Assembly (NCBI GenBank): GCA_003151825.1
Contig: PLYO01000029.1
Span: 130,180 to 194,179 of the forward strand
Origin: Ignavibacteriota bacterium
GTDB lineage: Bacteria > Bacteroidota > Ignavibacteria > Palsa-1295
DNA length: 64,000 bases
Reading direction: 5' to 3'
Positions 16,342-25,582 of the stretch are shown in pieces (position 1 is the stretch's first letter; every line of letters begins with the position of its first letter). The translations under genes and the position numbers were made by a program. Under the pieces are notes generated by a model, which did no database searches, was not told the DNA's origin, and saw only the letters and a program-made list of their open reading frames with translations.

Positions 16342-17283
16342 ATGAGAGAATTCTACCCACCTATTGAACCATATAACCACGGCCATCTCGAAGTATCGGA
16401 GCTGCATTCGATGTATTTCGAGGAAAGCGGCAACCCGAATGGACAGCCGGCCATCTTCCTGCATGGCGGGCCGGGCGGTGGAACGCAGCCGGAGCAACGG
16501 CGATTTTTCGATCCCAAGCATTACCGCATCATTCTCTTCGATCAACGGGGATGTGGCAAGAGCACGCCGAACGCTTCGCTCGAGGAGAACACCACGTGGG
16601 AGTTGGTCCGCGATATGGAACGCCTGCGCGAACACCTCGGAATTGAGAAATGGCTCGTTTTCGGCGGCTCGTGGGGATCGACGCTCTCGCTTGCGTATGC
16701 CGAGACGCATCCCGAGCGGGTCACGCATCTCGTGCTTCGCGGAATTTTTCTGCTTCGAAAATGGGAGATCGAGTGGCTTTACCAGAAAGGTGCGGATGCG
16801 ATTTTCCCCGATCGCTGGGAGGAATACGTAAAGCCGATTCCCTTGGCGGAGCGGGGCGACATTCTTTCCGCCTATCACAAACAGCTCACGGGCCAGGATC
16901 CTGCTCGTCAGCTCGAAGCCGCGCGCGCATGGAGTAAGTGGGAAGGTTCGACTTCGAAGCTTATCATCGATCCTAATATGGTTGCGCATTACGGATCGGA
17001 CGACTTTGCCATTGCTTTCTCGCGGATCGAATGCCATTACTTCGTAAATAAAGGATTTATGGAAGAAGGGCAGTTATTACGGGATGTTGACCGCATTCGG
17101 CACATTCCAACCGTCATTGTGCAGGGGCGGTATGACGTTGTTTGTCCAACGCGGAGCGCGTGGGACCTTCACCGCGCATTCCCGGAAGCCCGGTTTGTTA
17201 TCACCCCCGCCTCTGGCCACTCGGCCTTCGAGCCGGAAAACCGTTCCGCGTTAATCGAGGCAACGGATGCGTTTAGAAAATAG
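16342..17283 (+). CDS. pip: Proline iminopeptidase
   Basis: Alpha/beta-hydrolase that removes N-terminal proline from peptides (peptidase family S33). 313 residues from ATG 16342, the family's normal length; the frame continues upstream through the palindromic repeat but that part is not protein-like. The oxyanion motif HGGPGGG is at 41-47, the nucleophile elbow GGSWGS at 108-113 (Ser110), the acid Asp265 in GRYDVVCP and the base His293 in SGHSAFEP. FDQRGCGKSTPNA is also diagnostic. No signal peptide, so cytoplasmic. Confidence 0.94.
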   Translation: MREFYPPIEPYNHGHLEVSELHSMYFEESGNPNGQPAIFLHGGPGGGTQPEQRRFFDPKHYRIILFDQRGCGKSTPNASLEENTTWELVRDMERLREHLGIEKWLVFGGSWGSTLSLAYAETHPERVTHLVLRGIFLLRKWEIEWLYQKGADAIFPDRWEEYVKPIPLAERGDILSAYHKQLTGQDPARQLEAARAWSKWEGSTSKLIIDPNMVAHYGSDDFAIAFSRIECHYFVNKGFMEEGQLLRDVDRIRHIPTVIVQGRYDVVCPTRSAWDLHRAFPEARFVITPASGHSAFEPENRSALIEATDAFRK

Positions 17284-17325
17284 CTTGGCAACGGGACGAA
17301 TGATCGGTATACTAAGGAACTATTT

Positions 17326-17388
17326 ATGACATCGGCACGATTTCTTCAACCTGGCGTTGACTATGTAATGACGACCTTTTCCAGATGA
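17326..17388 (+). CDS. Possible 20-aa leader ORF
   Basis: ATG 17326 opens a 20-codon frame (MTSARFLQPGVDYVMTTFSR) whose TGA stop overlaps the ATG of the DMFA2_C-type gene in an ATGA arrangement. Such a layout would couple translation of the two. There is no homology to support it, and it may be fortuitous. Confidence 0.3.
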   Translation: MTSARFLQPGVDYVMTTFSR

Positions 17389-18761
17389 GCCTTATTGCGG
17401 TTCTTTTGAGTTTCCTCGCTCTTGCCACGGTACTCGCGTGCGTGACGATCTTTGTTTGGTACTATCGTTACCGGTTTATCTCGCTCGTGCGCCATGAGCA
17501 TACGGCGGATATGGATTCTCACAGCCCGGAGGGATATTCGGACAAGCCTTTCTATTATCCAGGCGAGACGATTACTTTCTTTCTACGGTCGGATGCGGAG
17601 CGGAACACGCTCTCACTCAGAAGAATAAGCGGGCCGTTCGAATATCAGGAACTTTACACCGCATCGTTCGGACGCGAGGAGCAAACGACCGCTCCAAATG
17701 CTTCGGAACAAGGCTGTTCGTGGAGACCAAGCTTGACCGTTCCGATCGGTGACGAGTTCAAGAGCGGATACTATCAGGCGCTTCTGACGAGCGAAGCAAC
17801 TGGTAACACGTTCGATATTTACTTTATTATCGGTGACCGGAAACCGGGGGCGATTGTCATTGTCGCGCCAATTTCTACCTGGACGGCCTATAATGCGTGG
17901 GGAGGCAAGTCGCTCTATCAAAATAAGTTCGAGAACAAGACCGTCTATTACGTCTCGACGGAGCGCCCTAATACCGCGTTCGAGGTGAATCACGCAATCC
18001 ATGTCGAAGCGAATATCTTCCGTTGGTTTTCGGAGACGTATCCGGACGTTTCGATCGTTCCGGACTATCTGCTCGAAGAGCCCGGCATCTTAGACGGCTG
18101 CAAGCTGCTGGTGTTGGCCTATCATTGCGAGTACATTTCGAGCGCGATGCACCGCGCAGTGAGGGACACGCTCGCGCGCCGTGTTTCGCTCATTTCGCTG
18201 GGTGGAAACCAACTCTATTGGGTTGTCCGGTGGAATGCCAACCATACGCGCATGGAATGCCGAAAGGACTTTACGCTTTTCCGCAATACCAAGTCGTTCG
18301 GCGGAATGTGGAAGCATCATTTCCGTCCCCCACAAAAATATTTAGGAGGACGTTACAACGGTCTTGGGATGTTCACCTTTGCACCCTACCGGCTTGCGGC
18401 CAAGCCAGACCATTGGGTACTTGGAGGCTTGAATGTCAAGTCCGGCGATTTATTTGGAATGAAGGGTATCGATGGAAAGCCGATCAGCGGGGCAGAAACG
18501 GATAAAGCCATTCCGAAAAGAAACCACATCGAAATTATCGCGCATGGAATGAATTGCAAATCCGCGTCCATTGGTATCATTTACGATGCCAGCGACCCCC
18601 GATGGGATGGCTCCGGCGGCGGAGATATGACGATTTCGTATCATTCGAACGGAGCCGCCGTTCTGAATACCGCTTCGATACAGAGCGGCGCGGGCCTCGG
18701 CATGGACCCGGTCTTTACGGGAATTATTAAGAATTTCGTAGGCCGGTACTTTAGTGAATAG
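17385..18761 (+). CDS. Membrane-anchored N,N-dimethylformamidase beta-subunit-like (DMFA2_C) protein
   Basis: 458 residues. Residues 4-28 form one N-terminal membrane helix; the rest should face the periplasm. The C-terminal ~300 residues resemble the C-terminal domain of the large DMFase subunit: IVIVAPISTWTAYNAWGGKS (157-176), YYVSTERPN, ILDGCKLLVLAYHCEYISSAM with an HxE pair (H247, E249) matching the GHDEYW-type motif, and ISLGGNQLYWVVRW. DMFase hydrolyses dimethylformamide with a Tyr/carboxylate-ligated iron; Y169 and E249 are candidate ligands (inference). The usual small subunit gene is absent, so the substrate is probably different. Followed after 38 nt by a radical SAM gene. Confidence 0.75.
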   Translation: MSLIAVLLSFLALATVLACVTIFVWYYRYRFISLVRHEHTADMDSHSPEGYSDKPFYYPGETITFFLRSDAERNTLSLRRISGPFEYQELYTASFGREEQTTAPNASEQGCSWRPSLTVPIGDEFKSGYYQALLTSEATGNTFDIYFIIGDRKPGAIVIVAPISTWTAYNAWGGKSLYQNKFENKTVYYVSTERPNTAFEVNHAIHVEANIFRWFSETYPDVSIVPDYLLEEPGILDGCKLLVLAYHCEYISSAMHRAVRDTLARRVSLISLGGNQLYWVVRWNANHTRMECRKDFTLFRNTKSFGGMWKHHFRPPQKYLGGRYNGLGMFTFAPYRLAAKPDHWVLGGLNVKSGDLFGMKGIDGKPISGAETDKAIPKRNHIEIIAHGMNCKSASIGIIYDASDPRWDGSGGGDMTISYHSNGAAVLNTASIQSGAGLGMDPVFTGIIKNFVGRYFSE

Positions 18762-18799
18762 GGCTTAAATATGGTGAAAATCGCAAAACGGCGAACGAA

Positions 18800-19942
18800 T
18801 TGAGCGTATCTATTGTCCTTATCAATTCGCCATATACATCTCAGCCAATGAAGTTCGACCTTCCTTTAATTGTCACAAAGATAAGCACTACTCCAATCAG
18901 CGCGCTGCCCCAGAAGGTGCCGCGCGGCATTCGCCACATGCTGATGGAATATCCCGTTCATATTATCGTCAATACGGTCACGGCATGCAATCTTGCCTGC
19001 GAGCATTGCTTCATCACCAACTATGGCGTTGAAATTCCCGATGCGCATAATAATATCATGCATTGGGACTTCTTTCTTAAAATTTTAGACAGGATTTCGC
19101 CTGCGGTCAAACACGCGGAGTATTTCCAGTTCTCGACATTCGAAGAGCTGATGCACAAGCGCATCTTCGACATGATGGACGCGGTGCTAAAGATCAATCC
19201 GAAAATTCAGTTTCCGATTCATTCGAACACCATGCTGATCGACGACGCGAAGCTCGGCCGCCTTGCGACCTATCCAATCTCCGAACTTACCATCTCGCTC
19301 GACGGAATGAAGAAAGAGACCGTGGAGCGATTCAAGACCGGCGCAAGCTACGATCAGATCATCGCAACCATCCGAAAGGCTGCGGCGCTCGATTGGAACG
19401 CGCGGCTTGGGGTTGTATTTGTCGCGCATAAGGATAATATTGCGGAGCTTCCGGACTATGTGGATTTCGTCCGTGGCCTTGGGGTAAACACGATCTATGT
19501 AAACAATCTTCTTTCGTTCACCCCAAAATTCAGGGAGAAGTATCTTTATACTCCCACCGGCAATCCGGAGGCGGAACTTATTTTTCAGGAAGCGATCGCC
19601 CGCGTGGAGCGAAATAACATGTCGATTTACATTCCGCGTCTGACGCCTGCGCCGATGGGATGCAGCATCGTCGAGGCCGTCTATATCGATCAGCAGGGGA
19701 ACATTTCGCCATGCGATTTCCTGAATGAAAGCACGCCGTTCGAGTATTTTGGAGAAACAAAACAAGGGCCTCCTGTTAGATTCGGCAATGTGCTGACCGA
19801 GAACATATTGGACATTTATCGCTCGCCCGAAGTCCGCGCGTTCCGCAATCATCATCGTCACGGAGAAGTCCCCGAACCCTGCACCCACTGTATCGACGCC
19901 TACGGTCTCATGTGCAGCAAGCGAACGAAGTACGGAGTGTGA
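18800..19942 (+). CDS. Radical SAM/SPASM domain protein
   Basis: Counted from TTG 18800 the protein has 380 residues; ATG 18848 (MKFDLPLIV) is an alternative and no strong Shine-Dalgarno decides. The radical SAM cluster motif CNLACEHC gives C63, C67 and C70. ISELTISLDGMKKETVERFK is the usual second strand region. A C-terminal SPASM-type domain has Cys in GCSIVEAVYIDQQGNISPC and in EPCTHCIDAYGLMC, so one or two auxiliary 4Fe-4S clusters are expected. Related proteins modify peptides or make cofactors; no precursor peptide is evident. Co-directional with the DMFA2_C gene (38-nt gap) and pheS (14 nt). Confidence 0.85.
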   Translation: MSVSIVLINSPYTSQPMKFDLPLIVTKISTTPISALPQKVPRGIRHMLMEYPVHIIVNTVTACNLACEHCFITNYGVEIPDAHNNIMHWDFFLKILDRISPAVKHAEYFQFSTFEELMHKRIFDMMDAVLKINPKIQFPIHSNTMLIDDAKLGRLATYPISELTISLDGMKKETVERFKTGASYDQIIATIRKAAALDWNARLGVVFVAHKDNIAELPDYVDFVRGLGVNTIYVNNLLSFTPKFREKYLYTPTGNPEAELIFQEAIARVERNNMSIYIPRLTPAPMGCSIVEAVYIDQQGNISPCDFLNESTPFEYFGETKQGPPVRFGNVLTENILDIYRSPEVRAFRNHHRHGEVPEPCTHCIDAYGLMCSKRTKYGV

Positions 19943-19956
19943 AGCTTGGTTCAGCC

Positions 19957-21057
19957 ATGACACTCAACGAAATCCTCATCGTCCGCGAAAAGCTGTTGGC
20001 CGATCTCGATGCGATGACCGGCGCGGGTGAGCTTGATGCGTTCAAGCTGGCCCACCTTACCCGCAAAGGGACGATCGCTGCGATGTTCGATAATCTCCGC
20101 GCTGTTTCGAAAGAGGAGAAGCCTCTGGCCGGAAAAGAGTTGAACCTGCTTCGGCAATCCGTTGAAGAACGCTTTGCCGAGAAGGAACAATTACTCGGTG
20201 CGCGCAGGCAGGAAGGGTTGTCCCATATTGATTTAACCATGCCGGCCCGAACGGTGCCCGTCACCGCGCCCGGCCATGAGCACCCGCTGATGAAAACGCT
20301 GAACGAAATGATCTCGATTTTCGAGCGCATGGGATTTGCCGTCGAATACGGCCCCGAAACCGAAGACGATGAGCATAACTTCGGAAAGCTGAATTTCCCG
20401 CCCGATCATCCCGCGCGCGATATGCAAGATACGTTTTTTGTCAAGCCCTCCGCCGATTGGGGCGCCGCAGTGGGCGCCCACCACGCAGGGGAAGGCACGG
20501 GCGCATCGTCGTCGATGCTTACCGCGCCGCTACTTTTGAGGACACACACTTCCCCGGTTCAAATTCGACTCATGGAAAAGCAGAAGCCGCCCATTCGAGC
20601 AATCATGCCGGGGCGGGTGTATCGCAATGAGGCGGCGAGCGCGCGGAGCTCCGCGGCATTTTTTCAGATCGAAGGATTGGTGGTCGATCGGGGCGTGACG
20701 ATGGCCGATCTCAAAGGCGTGCTGCTTTCGTTCGCACGGCATTTTTTTGGGAGCGATGCGAAGATTCGACTGCGCCCGAGTTTCTTTCCATTTACGGAGC
20801 CGAGCGCGGAAATGGATGTAAGCTGCTACATTTGCGGCGGCAAAGGCTGCCGCGTGTGCCAAAATTCCGGCTGGCTTGAAATTATGGGAGCGGGGATGGT
20901 CCATCCGAATGTGCTCTCGGGCTGCGGCATTGATCCCGAAACCCATAGCGGCTATGCATTCGGCTTTGGCATCGACCGCACCACGATGATGCGCTATGGC
21001 GTCAGCGACATCCGCGATCTTTATGAGAACGATTACCGCTTTTTGGAGCAATTTTAG
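19957..21057 (+). CDS. pheS: Phenylalanine-tRNA ligase alpha subunit
   Basis: Catalytic subunit of the (alpha-beta)2 enzyme charging tRNA-Phe. ATG 19957 (MTLNEILIVREKLLADLD) gives 366 residues; the frame upstream overlaps the radical SAM gene and is unlikely. An N-terminal coiled-coil is followed by the class II core: PLMKTLNEMISIFERMGF, LLRTHTSPVQIRLM (motif 2 region), PGRVYRNEAASARSSAAFFQIEG and FGIDRTTMMRYGV (motif 3). The CYICGGKGCRVC...GWLEI element is family-typical. An alanine/glycine-rich stretch of about 20 residues (ADWGAAVGAHHAGEGTGASS) precedes motif 2. pheT is 4.5 kb downstream rather than adjacent. Confidence 0.95.
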   Translation: MTLNEILIVREKLLADLDAMTGAGELDAFKLAHLTRKGTIAAMFDNLRAVSKEEKPLAGKELNLLRQSVEERFAEKEQLLGARRQEGLSHIDLTMPARTVPVTAPGHEHPLMKTLNEMISIFERMGFAVEYGPETEDDEHNFGKLNFPPDHPARDMQDTFFVKPSADWGAAVGAHHAGEGTGASSSMLTAPLLLRTHTSPVQIRLMEKQKPPIRAIMPGRVYRNEAASARSSAAFFQIEGLVVDRGVTMADLKGVLLSFARHFFGSDAKIRLRPSFFPFTEPSAEMDVSCYICGGKGCRVCQNSGWLEIMGAGMVHPNVLSGCGIDPETHSGYAFGFGIDRTTMMRYGVSDIRDLYENDYRFLEQF

Positions 21058-21126
21058 GCTTTTTAAAGGGCGAACTAAACTTTCGGTTAAATTGCTATTC
21101 TAACCGTCATTTCAATCCGAAGTGTT

Positions 21127-22494
21127 ATGAGCTATTCCCGTTTTATTGCGTGTACATTGATTTTCGCCAGCCCGTTTGTTTGGTGGGGCTGCAAGTCGCC
21201 CACGACGCCGGCGTCATCGAGCGCGTCTCTTGTCATTTCGTCGTCGGCCATTGACTTCGGGCGCGTCGATGTTGGGAACGTCAAGGATATGAGCGTCCTC
21301 TTCACCAACACCGGCGTTGATACGCTCCTCATCACATCGCAGTCGTTTAGTTCATCGCTGTTCAAGCTTGCCGATTCGACCCAATCATCGCTCAAAATTG
21401 CGCCCGGCTCCTACCTGAGCGATACAATTCAATTCGATCCGAAGGATACGAGTTCAGTCGTTGCCTACGATACTGTTCGTTCTAATGCCGCGACGATGGT
21501 GATTACCCTTCATGGCGGCGGCATTGCGCTTACGAGAAGTATCACGATTCCCGCTTCAATTAATTTTGGAAATACTCGTTTGGGTTTATGCGGAGATTCC
21601 TTGCTCGGTGCGCCGCGCGACACGATTGTCTCCTTTCAAAATACCGGGAATGATACTTTGCGAGTCCATTCAGTGACTCCTCAGTCTTCCCTCTTTTCCG
21701 TTGTTTCGTATGACTCGCTCATTGCTCCGTCGGGATCGGGTTCCCTTTATGTACGCTTTTGTCCCATGCAAACAGGCATTGCGAGCGCGACGCTTATCGT
21801 GACGAGCAATGCCACGGTCGATTCCTCTCTGACGATCACGCTTTCTGGAAATGGGATACCTTATGCGCCAGGCGTTGGTTCCGTCTATACCTATGCTGCA
21901 CAGCAGCTCGATACCGCTGGAAAGCCGATTGGCAACCCTTACCAGGTCACGACAAATATTATTGCAACCGGTATTACCTATCAAGGGAAATCGAACGTTA
22001 TGGAAACTTCAGACTCCAATTATTTTGAGGTCGAGAGCGATGGTGACGTCAGTTTCTACGCTCCGGGTTTTCAAACCTATCCCGCTGGAACGGTTGCCGG
22101 AAGCGGCTGGCTTACGCTGCCGTTTGGGAGTCAGAATATTCAGAATATGAAGCTTCCTCTCATTTGGGATGACACGACCTACATTGACAGTGCCGGTATG
22201 TCTATTTCGCTGTCCGTTCGAGACACGGCAAGCTATATGGGAATGACGACGATTCCTGTGGGGAGCAATCCGTTTACAACTTCGCATGTTCACCTGATCG
22301 AGGATGCACTTTATACACTGCCTAAGCAAAAGGTTTATATAGCTGCCGTGCTCGATTTCTTTTTCAGCCAGGATCTTGGGTATCTTGCGACCCGTGTGGT
22401 CGTCATTAACAAACTTGTAACGACGAACACCACCCGAAAGCTTACAAACATTAACGGAGAGCGCAGGGTCTTGACGAGTTTCAATCTGCGTTAG
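21127..22494 (+). CDS. Lipoprotein with ASH/choice-of-anchor-D domains
   Basis: 455 residues. A short signal peptide ends in a lipobox at C22 (FVWWGC). Two ASPM-SPD-2-Hydin-like Ig domains follow (IDFGRVDVGNVKDMSVLFTNTG and INFGNTRLGLCG...TIVSFQNTGNDTL), then a ~210-residue C-terminal region starting GVGSVYTYAAQQLD that is shared with the next gene. Predicted to be anchored in the outer membrane; function unknown. It forms a tandem paralogous pair with 22515-23915. Confidence 0.8.
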   Translation: MSYSRFIACTLIFASPFVWWGCKSPTTPASSSASLVISSSAIDFGRVDVGNVKDMSVLFTNTGVDTLLITSQSFSSSLFKLADSTQSSLKIAPGSYLSDTIQFDPKDTSSVVAYDTVRSNAATMVITLHGGGIALTRSITIPASINFGNTRLGLCGDSLLGAPRDTIVSFQNTGNDTLRVHSVTPQSSLFSVVSYDSLIAPSGSGSLYVRFCPMQTGIASATLIVTSNATVDSSLTITLSGNGIPYAPGVGSVYTYAAQQLDTAGKPIGNPYQVTTNIIATGITYQGKSNVMETSDSNYFEVESDGDVSFYAPGFQTYPAGTVAGSGWLTLPFGSQNIQNMKLPLIWDDTTYIDSAGMSISLSVRDTASYMGMTTIPVGSNPFTTSHVHLIEDALYTLPKQKVYIAAVLDFFFSQDLGYLATRVVVINKLVTTNTTRKLTNINGERRVLTSFNLR

Positions 22495-22514
22495 AGAACG
22501 CTCATATTATCACA

Positions 22515-23915
22515 ATGAAAAAAACACACTTTCGTCCATTATTTCTTTATACCATACTCAGTACAATCGTGGTGCTGAGCGGTTGCTCGTCTTCGACTTC
22601 GCCGTCCTCGGGTGGCGGAAACGGGACGGGGGGCGGTGGACTGAAGCTTTCGACTACCGACACCGTCAATTTTGGCGCGATTCCTGTCGGTCAGACGAAA
22701 GATACCTCCATCCTCATTGTCAATACCGGAACCAATTCGCTGACGATTACGTCGAATGCGCTTTCTTCCTCCGAAGCGAGGGATACAAATTTTTCGCATT
22801 CGATCGGCCTCGCTTCCGGCGGGTTCGAAAACATTCACATTCAGTTCACTCCGTCAGCGCCGGGCGCGCAAACGGCGTATGACTCGATTCACTATCAATC
22901 GGGTGGCGCGAATTACGTGGCGGTGATGACGCTCGAAGCAAACATGGGCACTGGCGGCGGGACAGGCGCGGGCAGCCTCATTGCGATTCCTCCCAGCATT
23001 AATTTCGATTCGATTCCGATAGGGCAATGGCACGACACCACGGTAACTCTTTTCAACTCCGGATCGATACCGATCACAATCACCTCGGAGGGAATGTCTT
23101 CCGCCGAAGGACACGACACGAATTTTCATCAAACCGTACACATTGCTCCCCAGAACGATCTTATCATCCATGTACAATTCAATCCCTCGCAAGCCGGCCT
23201 TCGCATGGCAGTCGATTCCATTCATTACACGAGCGGCGGAACGAGCAGTGTGGTGCTGGTCACGCTTACCGCAACGGGCGTTACGGTTTCGACCTCGCCG
23301 GGCGCGGGAAGCACGTTTACGTATGCCGTTGATACGAACGGAGTGTCTCAAGGTGATTCGACTTATACGATCTTGAGCAATATGCTATCGTTTCAAGGAA
23401 AGACAAATGTTATTGAAGTGCTCGGTCCGACGGGAGACACGAATTATTACCACATCGAATCGAATGGCGATATTTCGATTTACTTCGACTTCAGTGCGTT
23501 GGCTTCGTTTGTAAGCATCCCGTCATCGTGGCTCGCAATTCCGATTGGCAGCAGGCAAGCGACTTCAACTACGTTGGTCAACAATCCTAATGGCTCGATC
23601 CAATATAACGGTCTCACTGTTCCAGGTAGTATTACCGTTACTGCGGTGGGTGCGTACATCGGTCCGGAGCAGGTAACGGCTACAGGAAAGACCTTTGCAA
23701 CAGAGAATGGTTCGATGACGATCAACTTCAATTTCCAGGGTACTTTTCAGAACATTCCTGTTAGCTATTCTCAGTCGAACTCCTTTGAGATGTGGTACTC
23801 CAAAGCTATTACGTTTTATCCCAAGCGTCAGGATGTTGCAACATCGACGAGCGCCATATTGGGGTCGTCTTTAACGACAACAAACTATTTGCTGCTGTCG
23901 GACAAAATAAAATAA
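22515..23915 (+). CDS. Lipoprotein with ASH/choice-of-anchor-D domains (paralogue)
   Basis: 466 residues, 20 nt after its paralogue. Lipobox at C24 (VVLSGC) followed by a Ser/Gly-rich linker. Two ASH-type domains (VNFGAIPVGQTKDTSILIVNTG, INFDSIPIGQWHDTTVTLFNSG) of about 100 residues each, more alike to each other than in the upstream protein. The C-terminal region begins GAGSTFTYAVDTNG and contains SFQGKTNVIEV, matching YQGKSNVME in the paralogue. Likely co-transcribed; role unknown. Confidence 0.8.
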   Translation: MKKTHFRPLFLYTILSTIVVLSGCSSSTSPSSGGGNGTGGGGLKLSTTDTVNFGAIPVGQTKDTSILIVNTGTNSLTITSNALSSSEARDTNFSHSIGLASGGFENIHIQFTPSAPGAQTAYDSIHYQSGGANYVAVMTLEANMGTGGGTGAGSLIAIPPSINFDSIPIGQWHDTTVTLFNSGSIPITITSEGMSSAEGHDTNFHQTVHIAPQNDLIIHVQFNPSQAGLRMAVDSIHYTSGGTSSVVLVTLTATGVTVSTSPGAGSTFTYAVDTNGVSQGDSTYTILSNMLSFQGKTNVIEVLGPTGDTNYYHIESNGDISIYFDFSALASFVSIPSSWLAIPIGSRQATSTTLVNNPNGSIQYNGLTVPGSITVTAVGAYIGPEQVTATGKTFATENGSMTINFNFQGTFQNIPVSYSQSNSFEMWYSKAITFYPKRQDVATSTSAILGSSLTTTNYLLLSDKIK

Positions 23916-23924
23916 AATTTCTTA

Positions 23925-25310
23925 TTAACTCGTCGCCAATGCATTCGCCACGGCGGGCGCTTTTGCATAAATTCCTTCGCGGACGATCTTGCCTAAAATG
24001 TCGATCACCGTATCGACTTCCTCCATCGTATTGTAAATATAGAAGCTCAAACGGCAGCTTGCGGGAATCATTAACTCGCGGTGCGCGAGATCGGCGCAGT
24101 GGCATCCCGCGCGGGATTCAACGCCAAATTCGTTCAGCGCATCCGCAAGCCCATGCGGGCTTCGGCCATCCACATTGAACGCCACGAGCGATGTGCGTTT
24201 CTTCGCATCTTTCGGTCCATAAATATGAATTCCCGGAATTTCTGAAATGCGTTCCAACGCTCGGCTGGTCAATAACCTGTTATAGGAAGTAATTCGGTCC
24301 ATTGCATCCCTGACGTCCTTTCGATCGATCTTTTTCTCTGTCATAAAATAGACGTCTTCGTTAGGCGAGAGCGCGAGATCGAGCAGAATGCGAAACGCCT
24401 GCGCGCTCACGATGGCGCCTAAGATATTGGGCGTGCCCGCGCTGAATTTCCACGGAAGATCGTTATAGAGCACAAGCTCTGCTCCGACCTGCCCTGAAGC
24501 CACCATATCTCCGCCATACAAAAATGGCCGCATGGATTGAAGTAAATGTTCTTTGCCATACAGCACTCCGATCCCAAAGGGCGCCAGCACTTTGTGGAAG
24601 GAGAACGAAAGAAAATCGACATCGAGCGCTTCCACATCGATGTAGGTGCTTGGCACCAATTGCGCGCCGTCCAGAAGCAAATAGGAGCGCCGCTCGCCGT
24701 TCGGTTGCACGTAACCGCTCGAGTTGGCGATCTCGCGGATTTTCGAGATGGGATTCTTTGTACCAAAAAAATTTGAGGCACCGCTCGCGCAAACAAACTT
24801 TGTCCGGCGATCGACAAGCGAGGCCATGTGCTCCAAATCGAGCTCGCCAGTATCCGCATCGAAATTAACAATGCGGTATTCGACGTTTACTCCAAAGTGC
24901 GGCAGGATTTCGCGGCACATTGCGTACCACGGGACGTAATTCGAGTTATGCTCCATCATGGTGACGACAACGTTATCGCCATCGCGGAACTCGGTCATCA
25001 TCGAATACATAACGGCGTTATGCGCTTCGGTGGTGTTGCGAAACAGGGCGATATTTTTGCGGCTCTTCGCGCCGATAAAATCCGCGATGGTGTCGTAGGA
25101 CTGCTCGAAGAGATTCGTCATCGCGCGCGAGGCATTGGACTGGCCCCGATGAACGTTCTCATAATCCGGCGAAAGCTCGCGGAAAAGATCGGCAAGCTTC
25201 TTCGGAGCCTGCGTGCTCGCCGCGTTGTTCGTAACGATGCGGCCCTTCGCGATTGCGGGGAAATGCCTGCGGATCGCGTGAACGTCGAGAGAACTTTCGG
25301 TCTCAACCAT
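23925..25310 (-). CDS. Aminotransferase class V, cysteine desulfurase (SufS/CsdA)-like
   Basis: 461 residues, PLP-dependent fold type I. The PLP lysine is K240 in SFSFHKVLAPFG; EHNSNYVPW (H121) is the ring-stacking histidine region; LLLDGAQLVPS holds the PLP-N1 aspartate. A cysteine-containing loop RAGCHCADL (C403, C405) corresponds to the RAGHHCA catalytic cysteine loop of SufS. The N-terminus is the typical IRRHFPAI...NNAASTQAPKKL. Most likely a group II cysteine desulfurase or related selenocysteine lyase. No other suf or isc gene is adjacent, so its role in Fe-S assembly versus amino-acid breakdown is open. Confidence 0.85.
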   Translation of the reverse strand: MVETESSLDVHAIRRHFPAIAKGRIVTNNAASTQAPKKLADLFRELSPDYENVHRGQSNASRAMTNLFEQSYDTIADFIGAKSRKNIALFRNTTEAHNAVMYSMMTEFRDGDNVVVTMMEHNSNYVPWYAMCREILPHFGVNVEYRIVNFDADTGELDLEHMASLVDRRTKFVCASGASNFFGTKNPISKIREIANSSGYVQPNGERRSYLLLDGAQLVPSTYIDVEALDVDFLSFSFHKVLAPFGIGVLYGKEHLLQSMRPFLYGGDMVASGQVGAELVLYNDLPWKFSAGTPNILGAIVSAQAFRILLDLALSPNEDVYFMTEKKIDRKDVRDAMDRITSYNRLLTSRALERISEIPGIHIYGPKDAKKRTSLVAFNVDGRSPHGLADALNEFGVESRAGCHCADLAHRELMIPASCRLSFYIYNTMEEVDTVIDILGKIVREGIYAKAPAVANALATS

Positions 25311-25368
25311 GATTCGTTAGCTTTATTAACAGGTAATTCGGGAATTTTGGATTAGATTATTTTTGTCG

Positions 25369-25500
25369 TCATTGCGAGGAGAAGGAATCGACCCGCATGA
25401 TCGGTCATGCGAGGGAGATTCCTTCGACGAAGCAATCCGTTCAAGTTCAGCACAATCTTCGGAGATTGCTTCGTCGTCCCTCCGGGACTCCTCGCAATGA
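25369..25500. repeat. TCATTGCGAGGAG inverted repeat element
   Basis: A 132-bp element bounded by TCATTGCGAGGAG and its complement, with an inner GGAGATTCCTTCGACGAAGC / GCTTCG...GGAGATTG pair. The left half contains an 18-nt hairpin (25394-25411, CGCATGATCGGTCATGCG) of the family found mostly at 43-59 kb. It lies between the divergent cysteine desulfurase-like gene and pheT and has no coding capacity. Confidence 0.85.
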
Positions 25501-25582
25501 TGTTCTAAGAAAGGCTTAAATCACAATAAAATTTCAACAGGCTTTTTTCAGCATTCATTTCACCTTCAACGTATTCCTGTCG

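Noticed and set aside
21127-23915. The ASH-domain lipoproteins as T9SS cargo
   Set aside because: They have lipoboxes and no C-terminal sorting domain; lipoprotein export is the simpler explanation.
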